Assembly: GCF_016863275.1 (NCBI RefSeq)
Contig: NZ_BOOO01000027.1
Coordinates: 62,001-126,000 of the forward strand
DNA from: Planotetraspora mira
GTDB taxonomy: Bacteria; Actinomycetota; Actinomycetes; Streptosporangiales; Streptosporangiaceae
Length of the DNA: 64,000 nucleotides
Reading direction: 5' to 3'
Below are positions 50,858-60,789 of this stretch, piece by piece. The position numbers and the translations under genes are program-made. Position 1 is the stretch's first letter; each line of letters opens with the position of its first letter. The notes below the pieces were generated by a model that worked only from the letters and a program-made list of their open reading frames with translations, searched no databases and was not told where the DNA came from.

Positions 50858-51607
50858 ATGTTCCGACACACGATGTTGTTCCTCGGCTACGAGCTCAAGC
50901 TCACCCTGCGCAATCCGGTGTGGCCGCTGTTCGGCATCCTCCAGCCGATCCTCTACCTGTTGCTGTTCGCGCCGCTCGTGGCCAACACGACCGTCGGCGG
51001 CACGATGGGCGACACGCTCCGGCTGTTCACGCCGGGTGTGCTGATGATGATCGCCCTGTTCGGATCGTTGTTCGTGGGCTTCGGCATGATCAACGAGATT
51101 CGCAACGGCTACCTCGAACGGCTGGCGGTCAGCCCCGCCTGGCGACCGGCGATCGTGCTCGGCCGCACCATGCGCGACATGCTCGTGCTGGTCGTCCAGG
51201 CGCTTCTCGTGATCGGCCTGGCCTTTCTGATGGGCATGCGGGCCAGCGCTCCTGGCGTGCTCGTCATGCTCGTGCTCATGGCGGCCACCGGCCTGCTCGC
51301 CTCCGGGCTCTCCTACGGCCTGGCGCTCGCGCTGCGGGACGAAAACGGGATGAGCCAGATCATGCAGTTCTTCGCGCTGCCGCTGATCCTGCTCACCGGC
51401 ATCATGTTGCCGATGTCGCTGGCTCCGCATTGGATGCAGACGGTCGCCCACTTCAACCCGCTCTACCACGCGGTCGAGGCGGGCCGTTCGCTGTTCGACG
51501 GCGACTTCACCGACGGCTCGATCCCGCTCGCCTTCGGCCTCACGCTGGCCCTCGGCGCTCTGACGCTGACCTGGTCGGTCTCGTCGATGAAGAAACTGGC
51601 GGGCTAG
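50858..51607 (+). CDS. ABC-2 type transporter permease
   Basis: 249-aa membrane subunit of the exporter: six hydrophobic segments, the ABC-2 features NGYLERLAVSPAWRPAIVLGR (about 86-106) and HFNPLYHAVEAGRSLFDGDF near 200. It follows the ATPase by 36 bp. Its TAG stop and the TAG stop of the convergent TetR gene lie within one palindrome GGGCTAGCTAGCCC (51601-51614). Confidence 0.93.
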   Translation: MFRHTMLFLGYELKLTLRNPVWPLFGILQPILYLLLFAPLVANTTVGGTMGDTLRLFTPGVLMMIALFGSLFVGFGMINEIRNGYLERLAVSPAWRPAIVLGRTMRDMLVLVVQALLVIGLAFLMGMRASAPGVLVMLVLMAATGLLASGLSYGLALALRDENGMSQIMQFFALPLILLTGIMLPMSLAPHWMQTVAHFNPLYHAVEAGRSLFDGDFTDGSIPLAFGLTLALGALTLTWSVSSMKKLAG

Positions 51608-52678
51608 CTAGCCCCGCGTGATCGACGCCGCCGCGTGGCCCGCGCCGAAGCCCTCGGCGCGGGCGACGATCCGGCCCGCCTCGACGCGGACGGCGGTCTC
51701 GGTCCCGTCGCTGATCGCGGGGACGCCCGCCGCCTCGGCGAGGGCGCCCGTCTCGTCGCACACGACCTGCACGCGAGGCCACGCCGCCATCGGGAACGCC
51801 TGGTGCAGGCACACGCGGAAGTCGGCGATGGCGAGCCGGGCCAGCTGCCCCAGCTCGCCGGGCGAGCCCGTCACGAGGACGGCGGTGACGTCCGCCCCCG
51901 CCGGCGCGGCGCGGACCGCATCCTCGACGGCCGAGAGCCGGTGCAGGCCGAGGACCGTCACCACGCCGTCTCCGGTGAGGCGGGCGGGTTCGTCCCTGAC
52001 CATGTCGGACGCGGGGGGCGGCGACCACGCCTCGTCCGTTTCCCGGGTGGGCGGGACCATGGCCGGGGGCGGCCACCGGTCGCCCAGGTCGAGGTCGGCG
52101 AGTTGCTCGCAGGCACGCACGACGTTGAAGGGCTCCACGAAACCGGGCGCGGCGGCGGCCATCTGGCTCGCGCCGTGCAGGGTCGTGAGCGCGACCTCCG
52201 CGGTGCGCACCAGACGGCCGCCGGGCGTCCTCGGGCCCAGCCGTTCGAGGGCGAGGCCGAGCAGGATCGCGTCGAGCATCATGAGCTGCGCGAACGGACG
52301 CCGGACGCGTTCGTCGGCGAGGACCTCGGGCATGAGGTCCCTGCCGAGCCCGGCCATGCCGTGCTCGGCGTCCGTGGCGAGGGGGAGCCGGGTCACCCAG
52401 GCGCGGGCGAACGCGCCGAGCGCCTGCCTGGCCGTGCGGCCGGGCTCGGGATGTGACGGCTCGGGCGTACGTTCGGCCAGGTCGGCCAGCACGGCGAAGT
52501 AGAGGGCCCGCTTGCCGGGGAAGTTGGAGTACACCGCGCCGCGGGTGAGCTCGGCCCGTTCGGCGATGCGGTCGATCTTGGCGTCGCGGAAACCCCGCTC
52601 GGTGAACTCGGCCCTCGCGGCGGCCAGCACCTTGGCGCGGTTGCGCTCCTGCGTCTCCGCCCTGGTGAGCCGGCTCAT
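51608..52678 (-). CDS. TetR-family regulator with C-terminal redoxin-like domain
   Basis: 356-aa protein, about 150 residues longer than a usual TetR. HTH at about 8-55 (AAARAEFTERGFRDAKIDRIAERAELTRGAVYSNFPGKRAL), a helical ligand domain to about 215, then a linker and an extra alpha/beta domain (about 235-356; VVTVLGLHRLSAVEDAVR ... ADFRVCLHQAFPMAAWPRVQVVCDETGALAEAAGV) that resembles a thioredoxin/AhpC fold without a CxxC pair. It is convergent with the exporter and divergent from the P450 gene with which it shares dyads; it may regulate either. Start ATG 52678. Confidence 0.82.
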   Translation of the reverse strand: MSRLTRAETQERNRAKVLAAARAEFTERGFRDAKIDRIAERAELTRGAVYSNFPGKRALYFAVLADLAERTPEPSHPEPGRTARQALGAFARAWVTRLPLATDAEHGMAGLGRDLMPEVLADERVRRPFAQLMMLDAILLGLALERLGPRTPGGRLVRTAEVALTTLHGASQMAAAAPGFVEPFNVVRACEQLADLDLGDRWPPPAMVPPTRETDEAWSPPPASDMVRDEPARLTGDGVVTVLGLHRLSAVEDAVRAAPAGADVTAVLVTGSPGELGQLARLAIADFRVCLHQAFPMAAWPRVQVVCDETGALAEAAGVPAISDGTETAVRVEAGRIVARAEGFGAGHAAASITRG

Positions 52679-52729
52679 GATCCCCCTCGTCGCGGCGTTG
52701 CCGTTCGTTCCGGAGCAAGATACCGTGGC

Positions 52730-52778
52730 CATTCACATGATGAGATCATCTGATCACACCATTCGAATGCTGGAGTGT
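52730..52778. promoter_or_regulatory. Dyads between TetR-fusion and P450 genes
   Basis: GATGA-N2-TCATC (52739-52750) is nested next to TGATCA (52751-52756), and CATTC/GAATG arms flank the region. Located between the divergent starts at 52678 and 52781; a likely TetR operator. Confidence 0.5.
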
Positions 52779-52780
52779 CC

Positions 52781-53992
52781 ATGGCCGGTGTCAGTCAGAC
52801 AGTGAGCGGTGTCCCCGAGATCGATCTGTCGGACGTCGAGGTGATGCGCGATCCCTTCACCGCGTACGGGAACGCCAGGGAGCGCTCGCCGATCGCGCGT
52901 CTGTCGGCCCCCGGATTCGGCGGGATGTGGGCCGTGACGCGGCACGAGGAGGCCCGTGCGCTGCTGGCCGACCCCCGGTTCGAGCTGAACGCGAGCAGTT
53001 TCATCCGTCCCGACGTGCCCGGCGACTGCCTGCCGTACATGCGGTCGATGGCGGAGATGAACGCGGAGGAGCATCTGCGGCTGCGCAGGCTGGTCGCCCC
53101 CGCGTTCACGGCACGCCGCGCCGCGGAGTTCCGGCCGCGGATCGAGCCGATCGTCGACACAGTGCTCGACGACCTGCCCCACCTCGCCGAGGACGGTGTG
53201 GTGGACCTGCTGCGGCACTTCGCGCGGTCGTTGCCGATGGACGTCATCTGCGAACTGGTCGGCATACCCGGGCCCGACCGCCACCGCTGGCGCGAGTACG
53301 GCGCCACGATCGTGGCGGCCTCAGGCCAGAGCTTCGCCTCGGCCGTACCGGGCATCATCGAGGGCGCCAAGGCGGCGATCGCACGCCGGCGCGAGGAACC
53401 CGCCGACGACCTGCTGTCGGACCTCATCCGTGCTCAAGCCGAGGACGGGGACCGTCTCAGCGAGACCGAGTTGGTGACGCTCGTCTGGAATCTGGTCCTG
53501 GCCGGTCAGACCCCGACCAACCTCATCGCCAACGCCGTGCACGCCCTGCTGCGCCACCCCGTTCAGCTCGCCGCGCTGCGCGAGGATCCCGCGCTCATGC
53601 CGCGCGCGGTCGAGGAGCTCATGCGCTGGTGCGGTCCCACGTTGCTGGCGATTCCGCGCTTCGCGCGGGAGGACGTCGAGTTATACGGCACACGGATCCA
53701 GAAGGGTGATGCCGTGACCGCGGCGGTCGCCTCCGCCAACCGCGATCCGCGCGCGTTCACCGACCCCGACCGGCTCGACGTCGGCCGGGCGGCGGGATCG
53801 GCGGGCCATCTGGGCTTCTCACACGGCCCGCACTTCTGCCTCGGAGCGTCCCTGGCCCGGGTGCAGACCGAGGTCGCGCTCACGTCGCTGCTGCGCCGCT
53901 TCCCCGCTCTGGCACCGGTCGGCGCCGCCGATGACGTGCGCGCCCTCGACCCGGGGACGTGGCGGCTGACGTCGCTCCCCGTCACCCTCTGA
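52781..53992 (+). CDS. Cytochrome P450
   Basis: 403-aa bacterial class I P450. Heme-binding loop HLGFSHGPHFCLGASLAR with ligand Cys353, ExxR in EELMR (residues 279-282), and K-helix/meander features are present. The I-helix, normally AG(H/Q)ET(T), reads LAGQTPTN (241-246), so the conserved acid and first threonine of the proton-relay pair are replaced. ATG 52781 follows TGGAG by 5 nt. No ferredoxin or reductase gene is adjacent. Divergent from the TetR-fusion gene; substrate unknown. Confidence 0.92.
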   Translation: MAGVSQTVSGVPEIDLSDVEVMRDPFTAYGNARERSPIARLSAPGFGGMWAVTRHEEARALLADPRFELNASSFIRPDVPGDCLPYMRSMAEMNAEEHLRLRRLVAPAFTARRAAEFRPRIEPIVDTVLDDLPHLAEDGVVDLLRHFARSLPMDVICELVGIPGPDRHRWREYGATIVAASGQSFASAVPGIIEGAKAAIARRREEPADDLLSDLIRAQAEDGDRLSETELVTLVWNLVLAGQTPTNLIANAVHALLRHPVQLAALREDPALMPRAVEELMRWCGPTLLAIPRFAREDVELYGTRIQKGDAVTAAVASANRDPRAFTDPDRLDVGRAAGSAGHLGFSHGPHFCLGASLARVQTEVALTSLLRRFPALAPVGAADDVRALDPGTWRLTSLPVTL

Positions 53993-54024
53993 CCCCGCAC
54001 GATCGCTGAGGAGGCGTTCCCCGA

Positions 54025-55299
<1,275 letters not shown>

Positions 55300-55323
55300 C
55301 GATGCCCAAGCTGAAAGGCGAAA

Positions 55324-55377
55324 AGCGGCCGGGCCGCATGCGGAGGCGTGATCACCTCCGCATGCGGCCCGGCCGCT
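55324..55377. terminator. Strong bidirectional terminator hairpin
   Basis: A perfect 23-bp inverted repeat (arms 55324-55346 and 55355-55377, core GCGGCCGGGCCGCATGCGGA) with an 8-nt loop, between convergent clpX-like and mmsB-like genes. Preceded by GAAAA on the clpX side. One of the most stable hairpins in the window. Confidence 0.85.
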
Positions 55378-55390
55378 GACGTATCCGGGG

Positions 55391-56650
55391 TCAGCGCGAG
55401 GCTGACGCGGCCCGGCGCTTGGTCCACACGTCGAAGGCGACCGCGGCCAGCAGGACGGCGCCCTTCACGAGCATGACCCGCTCGCTCGGTGAGCCGATGA
55501 GGGACATGCCGTTGTTGATGACGCCCATGATCAGGCCACCGGTGACCGCTCCGACCACCTTGCCGACGCCTCCCTGGACGGCCGCGCCGCCGATGAACGC
55601 CGCCGCGATCGCGTCGAGCTCGAAGGAGTTGCCCGCGGTGGGGCCCGCCTGGTTGAGGCGGCCGGCGAAGATGATGCCGGCGATCGCGGACAGGACCCCC
55701 ATGTTGACGAAGATCCAGAAGATGACCGACTTGACCTTGATGCCGGACAGGAGCGCGGCCTGCAGGTTGCCGCCGATGGCGTAGATCCGCCGGCCGAAGA
55801 CGGCCCGGTTGGTCACCAGCGAGTAGCCCAGCACGAGCGCCGCCAGGAGGACGAGCACCCAGGGCAGGTTCTTGAACCGGGCGAGCTGCACGATCACGAA
55901 GAGGATGACCGCGGCGGCCAGGACGATCTTGAGCAGGAACACCGGGAGCGAGTCGACGGCCTGGCGATACCCCAGGCGAGCCGCGCGGGTGCGCCACTGG
56001 GCGATCGCCATGCCCGCGACCGCCACGATGCCGAGCAGGATGCTGAACAGGTCGGCGCCGCCCAGGGGGCCGAGGCCGATGTTGCCGAAGTACCCGTCGG
56101 TGAAGCCGTTCGAGAGTGTGCGAACGGCGTCGGGGAACGGGCCGATGCCCTGGTTGCCCAGGACGGTCAGGGTGAGCGCGCGGAACAGCAGCATGCCGGC
56201 GAGCGTGACGATGAAGGCCGGGATGCCGAAGTAGGCGATCCAGTAGCCCTGCCAGGCGCCGATCAGCGCACCCGCGATCAGCGTGATCAGCAGGGCGAGT
56301 GGCCAGGGCACTCCATAGTTGACCATCAACACGGCGGCGATGGCGCCGGTGACCGCGACGACCGAGCCGACCGACAGGTCGATGTGCCCGGCGATGATGA
56401 TCAGGATCATCCCGATCGACAGGATCAGGATGTAGGAGTTCTGAACGATGATGTTCGAGATGTTCTGCGGCTGGAGCAGCGCCCCGTCGGTGAGAATCGT
56501 GAACAGCACCACGATCAGCGCGAAGGCGATGTAGATGCCGCTCTGCCGTACGTTGATCGACAGGCCGGAGGACCTGCCGGGCGTGCCCGGTGCGGGCGTG
56601 TCCTTCGCGCCGGGCGCGAGGGCCGCGTCAGAGGGGGAGGTGCTGCTCAT
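55391..56650 (-). CDS. mmsB: Multiple-sugar ABC transporter permease (MmsB/XylH type)
   Basis: 419-aa permease of the ribose/xylose class with about ten to twelve helices after a 35-residue soluble leader. GHIDLSVGSVVAVTGAIAAVLM near 90 is the family signature, and TNRAVFGRRIYAIGGNLQAALLSGIKVK is the coupling-helix region. It is encoded 5 bp after mmsA on the minus strand. With chvE and the ara genes nearby the likely substrate is L-arabinose (or related pentoses/galactose). Confidence 0.93.
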   Translation of the reverse strand: MSSTSPSDAALAPGAKDTPAPGTPGRSSGLSINVRQSGIYIAFALIVVLFTILTDGALLQPQNISNIIVQNSYILILSIGMILIIIAGHIDLSVGSVVAVTGAIAAVLMVNYGVPWPLALLITLIAGALIGAWQGYWIAYFGIPAFIVTLAGMLLFRALTLTVLGNQGIGPFPDAVRTLSNGFTDGYFGNIGLGPLGGADLFSILLGIVAVAGMAIAQWRTRAARLGYRQAVDSLPVFLLKIVLAAAVILFVIVQLARFKNLPWVLVLLAALVLGYSLVTNRAVFGRRIYAIGGNLQAALLSGIKVKSVIFWIFVNMGVLSAIAGIIFAGRLNQAGPTAGNSFELDAIAAAFIGGAAVQGGVGKVVGAVTGGLIMGVINNGMSLIGSPSERVMLVKGAVLLAAVAFDVWTKRRAASASR

Positions 56651-56655
56651 CGGAT

Positions 56656-58185
56656 CTAGTCCAGTCCCTTCGTCATGTACTGCATGATCCGTTCCTGCGT
56701 CGCGTCGCTGCGCTGGACTTCACCGGTGATCCGGCCGGCCGACAGCGCGTAGATCCGGTCGCACAGACCCAGCAGCTCCGGCAGTTCAGACGAAATGACG
56801 AGGATGGCCTTGCCGGAGTCGGCGAGGCGATTGATGATCGTGTAGATCTCGTACTTGGCGCCGACGTCGATGCCCCGGGTCGGCTCGTCCAGGATGAGGA
56901 CGTCCGCGTCAGTGAAGATCCACTTTGCCAGGACGACCTTCTGCTGGTTTCCGCCGCTGAGCTTGCCGGTGACGCTCGAGACGCTGGGCGCCTTGATGTT
57001 CATGCTGGCGCGGTACTCGTCGGCGACGCGGTATTCCTCGTTGTCGTTGACCCAGCCCCGGCGGGCGAGCTTCGACAGCGCGGCCGCGGAGACGTTGCGC
57101 TTGATGTCCTCGATCAGGTTGAGGCCGTACCGCTTGCGGTCCTCGGTGGCGTAGGCGATGCCGTTGCTGATCGCCTCGCGCACGGTGCGCGCCTCGATCG
57201 GCCGCCCTTCCTTGAAGAGGCGGCCCGAGATGTTGGTGCCGTAGGTGCGGCCGAAGACGCTCATCGCGAGTTCGGTGCGGCCGGCGCCCATGAGGCCGGC
57301 GAGGCCGACGATCTCGCCCTTGCGCAGGGTGAGGTTGACGTCGCTGACGACCTCCCTGCCGCGCTGGGTCGGGCTGTAGACCGTCCAGTTCTCGATGCGC
57401 AGCGCCTCTTCGCCGATCTGCGGCTCGTGCGGAGGGAAGCGGTTCTCCAGGGCGCGGCCGACCATCCCGGAGATGATGCGGTCCTCGCTGACCTCGTCGG
57501 TCGCCATGTCGAGCGACTCGATCGACCGGCCGTCCCGCAGGATGGTGATCGAGTCGGCGATCGCCATGACCTCGTTGAGCTTGTGCGAGATGATCACGCA
57601 GGTGATCCCCTCGTCACGCAGCCCGCGCAGCAGGTCGAGCAGGTGCTCGGAGTCCTCGTCGTTCAGCGCGGCCGTGGGCTCGTCCAGGATGAGCAGCCGC
57701 ACCTTCTTGGCCAGCGCCTTGGCGATCTCCACGAGCTGCTGCTTGCCGACTCCGATGTCGGAGATCGTGGTCACCGGGTTCTCGTGCAGGCCGACCCGGC
57801 TCAGCAGCTCGGTGGCCTCGGCGTTGGTGCGGTTCCAGTCGATCAGGCCACGCGTGGCCTGCTCGTTACCCAGGAAGATGTTCTCCGCGATCGACAATTG
57901 CGGGCAAAGCGCCAGCTCCTGGTGGATGATGACGATCCCGCGGTGCTCGCTGTCCCGGATGTCGGCGAACCGGCAGGGCTCTCCGTCGAAGGAGATCTCG
58001 CCCTCGTAGGACCCGTGGGGGTAGACCCCGGACAGGACCTTCATGAGGGTCGACTTGCCGGCGCCGTTCTCCCCGCAGATCGCGTGGATCTCACCCCGCC
58101 GCACGGACAGGTTCACGTCCTGGAGCGCCTTGACTCCGGGGAACGTCTTGGTGATCCCGCGCATCCGCAGGATGTCATCGGTCAT
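56656..58185 (-). CDS. mmsA: Multiple-sugar ABC transporter ATP-binding protein (MmsA/XylG type)
   Basis: 509-aa double ATPase: first Walker [10 protein letters not shown] (about 38-46), [12 protein letters not shown], signature-like [15 protein letters not shown], Walker [13 protein letters not shown]; second half with degenerate Walker [11 protein letters not shown], signature [15 protein letters not shown] and [17 protein letters not shown]. This asymmetric pattern is standard for sugar ABC ATPases. It lies between chvE (73 bp upstream) and mmsB (5 bp downstream). Confidence 0.95.
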   Translation of the reverse strand: MTDDILRMRGITKTFPGVKALQDVNLSVRRGEIHAICGENGAGKSTLMKVLSGVYPHGSYEGEISFDGEPCRFADIRDSEHRGIVIIHQELALCPQLSIAENIFLGNEQATRGLIDWNRTNAEATELLSRVGLHENPVTTISDIGVGKQQLVEIAKALAKKVRLLILDEPTAALNDEDSEHLLDLLRGLRDEGITCVIISHKLNEVMAIADSITILRDGRSIESLDMATDEVSEDRIISGMVGRALENRFPPHEPQIGEEALRIENWTVYSPTQRGREVVSDVNLTLRKGEIVGLAGLMGAGRTELAMSVFGRTYGTNISGRLFKEGRPIEARTVREAISNGIAYATEDRKRYGLNLIEDIKRNVSAAALSKLARRGWVNDNEEYRVADEYRASMNIKAPSVSSVTGKLSGGNQQKVVLAKWIFTDADVLILDEPTRGIDVGAKYEIYTIINRLADSGKAILVISSELPELLGLCDRIYALSAGRITGEVQRSDATQERIMQYMTKGLD

Positions 58186-58217
58186 TCTCGCTCATGGCCT
58201 CTCGGTGAGCTGTGGAG

Positions 58218-58249
58218 GAGGTGCGGCCCTTTCTTCAGGGCCGCACCTC
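58218..58249 (-). terminator. Attenuating hairpin between chvE and mmsA
   Basis: GAGGTGCGGCCCT-N6-AGGGCCGCACCTC, a perfect 13-bp stem in the 73-bp gap between chvE stop and mmsA start. There is no T-run on the minus strand; such a structure typically gives excess binding protein by partial termination or mRNA stabilisation. Confidence 0.7.
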
Positions 58250-58258
58250 ATACGGGGG

Positions 58259-59392
58259 TCAGCCGCCGAGCTGGGCCTGGGTGTAGTAACCGGTGTCGAC
58301 GACTTCCTTCTGGTAGTTCGTCTTGTTCACGATCACCGGCTCCAGCAGGTACGACGGGACGACCTTGTTGCCGTTGTCGTAGTCCTTGGTGTTGTTGACT
58401 TCGGGCTTACCACCCTTGAGTACGCTATCCGCCATCTTGACCGTAACGTCCGCCAGCTGGCGGGTGTCCTTGTAAATGGTGGAGTACTGCTCACCTGCGA
58501 TGATCGACTTGACCGAGGCGAGCTCGGCGTCCTGGCCGGTGACGATCGGGTAGGGCTGGTCGGCCGTTCCGTAACCGTTGCTCTTCAGGGCCGACAGGAT
58601 GCCGATCGACAGGCCGTCGTAGGGGGACAGGACACCGTCGACCTTGGCGCCGCCGCTGCTGTAGGTCTTGGTGAGCAGGTCCTCCATGCGCTTTTGCGCC
58701 GTGGCGGGGTCCCACCGGAGGATGGCGACGGTCTTGAAGTCCGTCTGGCCGCTCTTCACGACGAGCGTCTTGCTGTCGATCAGGGGCTGGAGCACCGACA
58801 TGGCGCCGTTGAAGAAGAACGTCGCGTTGTTGTCGTCGGGCGAGCCGCCGAACAGCTCGATGTTGAAGGGCCCCTTCGCGGAGCCGTCCGTGCCGTCCTC
58901 GTTCTTCAGCTTCAGGCCGACCAGGAGCGAGGTGGCCTGCTGGACGCCGACCTTGAAGTTGTCGAACGTCGCGTAGTAGTCGACGTTCGGGCTGTTGCGG
59001 ATCAACCGGTCGTAGGCGATGACCGGGATCTTCTTGTCCGCGGCCTCCTGGAGCTGCGTGGTGATCGCGGTGCCGTCGATCGAGGCGATGATCAGAAGCT
59101 TGGCGCCCTTGGTGATCTGGTTCTCGATCTGGTTGACCTGAGTCGGGATGTCGTTCTCCGCGTACTGCAGGTCGACCTTGTAGCCGAGCTTCTCCAGCCC
59201 CGCCTTGACGTTGTCGCCGTCGTGGATCCACCGCTCGGAAGACTTGGTCGGCATCGTGACGCCGACGAGGGCCCCGGCGGTGTTGCCGGACGTGGCCTCG
59301 GTGTCGGCCGTCTTCTCGCTCGAGCCGCACGCCGTGGCGAGCACAGCAAGGGCCACGGCGGGGACCACCGCCGCCAATCGTCGAAATCTCAT
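58259..59392 (-). CDS. chvE: Sugar-binding lipoprotein (ChvE type)
   Basis: 377-aa periplasmic-type binding protein anchored as lipoprotein: signal [20 protein letters not shown] followed by the lipobox ATAC (Cys about 22). Core of the ribose-binding fold: [51 protein letters not shown] and [15 protein letters not shown] (SPYDG as in ChvE). Its promoter carries an operator of the arabinose LacI regulator. First gene of the transport operon chvE-mmsA-mmsB. Confidence 0.92.
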   Translation of the reverse strand: MRFRRLAAVVPAVALAVLATACGSSEKTADTEATSGNTAGALVGVTMPTKSSERWIHDGDNVKAGLEKLGYKVDLQYAENDIPTQVNQIENQITKGAKLLIIASIDGTAITTQLQEAADKKIPVIAYDRLIRNSPNVDYYATFDNFKVGVQQATSLLVGLKLKNEDGTDGSAKGPFNIELFGGSPDDNNATFFFNGAMSVLQPLIDSKTLVVKSGQTDFKTVAILRWDPATAQKRMEDLLTKTYSSGGAKVDGVLSPYDGLSIGILSALKSNGYGTADQPYPIVTGQDAELASVKSIIAGEQYSTIYKDTRQLADVTVKMADSVLKGGKPEVNNTKDYDNGNKVVPSYLLEPVIVNKTNYQKEVVDTGYYTQAQLGG

Positions 59393-59506
59393 TTTTTCTC
59401 CTTGCGCATGGGGGTGGCCTGATGCGGCACGAGGAGACGGCCGGGCCCGGTAGGAGGTCGCGAAGGCAGAGCTCCGCCCCGGTCAGTCGTCTGACCCTGA
59501 GTTCGG

Positions 59507-59536
59507 TAGTGTTATCGCTAACATTCTCACTGTCAA
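59507..59536 (-). promoter_or_regulatory. chvE promoter with LacI-type operator
   Basis: On the minus strand TTGACA (59531-59536) lies 17 nt before AACACT/TAACAC. The operator TGTTATCGCTAACA (59510-59523), near-palindromic, fills the space between -35 and -10, so binding would block polymerase. Confidence 0.75.
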
Positions 59537-59632
59537 TAGACGCCGATAACGTCGCCGTAACAAGGGGGTAATCACCCGTGTACGGGGTGCCGTTACTGGA
59601 ACGTTATAAAAAGTCTTCTTGACGCTGGTGGT

Positions 59633-59646
59633 TGTTAACGCTCACA
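59633..59646. promoter_or_regulatory. LacI-type operator upstream of the regulator gene
   Basis: TGTTAACGCTCACA, related to TGTTATCGCTAACA at 59510 and to TGTTATCGCTCACT (reverse strand) at 60776-60789. A TTGACG box at 59619-59624 precedes it; autoregulation is likely. Confidence 0.7.
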
Positions 59647-59678
59647 GTCGTTCTCTGGGAAGAAGGAGAGGAGTGCGC

Positions 59679-60704
59679 GTGGGATCGAGCACGGGGGGCC
59701 GCCCGCCGGTGATGGCCGATGTGGCCAAGGCGGCGGGTGTGTCGCACCAGACCGTCTCTCGGGTGCTGAACGACCACCCGAACGTTCGGGCGGAGACCCG
59801 CACCCGTGTTCTGGAGGCGATCGACCGGCTCGGCTACCGCCGCAACATGGTCGCCCGAGCCCTGGTGACCCGGCACTCCCGCACCCTGGGCGTGGTGAGC
59901 TTCGACACCATCCTGTACGGCCCGGCCAGCACCGTCTACGGCATCGAGCAGGCCGCGAGGGACGCGGGATACTTCGTCAGCATCGTCAGCCTGCGCACGA
60001 TCGACCGGGCCGGGATGCGCGACGCCGTCAACTATCTGATCGAGCAGGGCGTCGACGGCATCGTCGTGGTCGCGCCGCAGAGGTCGGCGGCCAGCGCGCT
60101 CGAGGACCTGTCGCCCGGCATCCCGATCGTGGCGGTGGAGGGCGGGCATACCGGCCGGGTGCCGGTCGTCTGCGTCGACCAGGCGGAAGGCGCCAGGCTC
60201 GCCACGGCCCACCTGCTCGAACTCGGGCACGAGACCGTCTGGCACATCGGAGGCCCGCAGGACTGGCTGGAGGCCGAGGGGCGGATCGAGGGCTGGCGAG
60301 ACGTCCTGACCGCCGCCGGCAGGAAGATCCCCGACGTCCTCCCCGGAGACTGGAGCCCGCGCTCGGGTTACACGGCGGGCAAGCACCTGGCCGGGATGGC
60401 CGATCAGATCAGCGCCGTGTTCGTCGCCAACGACCAGATGGCGCTCGGCGTCCTTCGCGCCTTCACCGAGGAAGGCGTGCGGGTGCCCGACCAGATCAGC
60501 ATCGTGGGCTTCGACGACATCCCGGAGTCGGAGTTCTTCTCACCGCCGCTCACCACCGTCAGGCAGGACTTCGGGGCCGTGGGCCGGCACAGCATCGACG
60601 TGCTCCTCGGGCAGATCGAGGAGGGCGCGGCGGAGGTGCTGGAACGTTTCGTCGTGCCGCCCGACCTCGTCGTCCGGGGGAGCAGCGCTCCGCCGGGCGC
60701 ATGA
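59679..60704 (+). CDS. LacI-family regulator of the arabinose locus
   Basis: 341-aa repressor: HTH PPVMADVAKAAGVSHQTVSRVLNDHPNVRAETRTRVLEAIDRLGYRRN (about 9-56) with the hinge MVARALVT, and a periplasmic-binding-protein-like ligand domain ending SIVGFDDIPESEFFSPPLTTVRQDF. GTG 59679 has AAGGAGAGG about 8 nt upstream; earlier in-frame codons are poorly placed. It is divergent from the transport operon and 72 bp upstream of araB. The ligand is probably L-arabinose or an intermediate. Confidence 0.91.
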   Translation: MGSSTGGRPPVMADVAKAAGVSHQTVSRVLNDHPNVRAETRTRVLEAIDRLGYRRNMVARALVTRHSRTLGVVSFDTILYGPASTVYGIEQAARDAGYFVSIVSLRTIDRAGMRDAVNYLIEQGVDGIVVVAPQRSAASALEDLSPGIPIVAVEGGHTGRVPVVCVDQAEGARLATAHLLELGHETVWHIGGPQDWLEAEGRIEGWRDVLTAAGRKIPDVLPGDWSPRSGYTAGKHLAGMADQISAVFVANDQMALGVLRAFTEEGVRVPDQISIVGFDDIPESEFFSPPLTTVRQDFGAVGRHSIDVLLGQIEEGAAEVLERFVVPPDLVVRGSSAPPGA

Positions 60705-60775
60705 CCCCCCGTCCGGCTACCTGGCGCCGCTCCCGGAGCAGCGCCGGCCGTACCCCCGTCCCCCGTTGGAGTTGA

Positions 60776-60789
60776 AGTGAGCGATAACA
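60776..60789. promoter_or_regulatory. LacI-type operator over the araB start codon
   Basis: AGTGAGCGATAACA (reverse complement TGTTATCGCTCACT) includes the araB GTG start codon. It is the third copy of the arabinose operator; so close to the start it could act as a roadblock. Confidence 0.65.
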
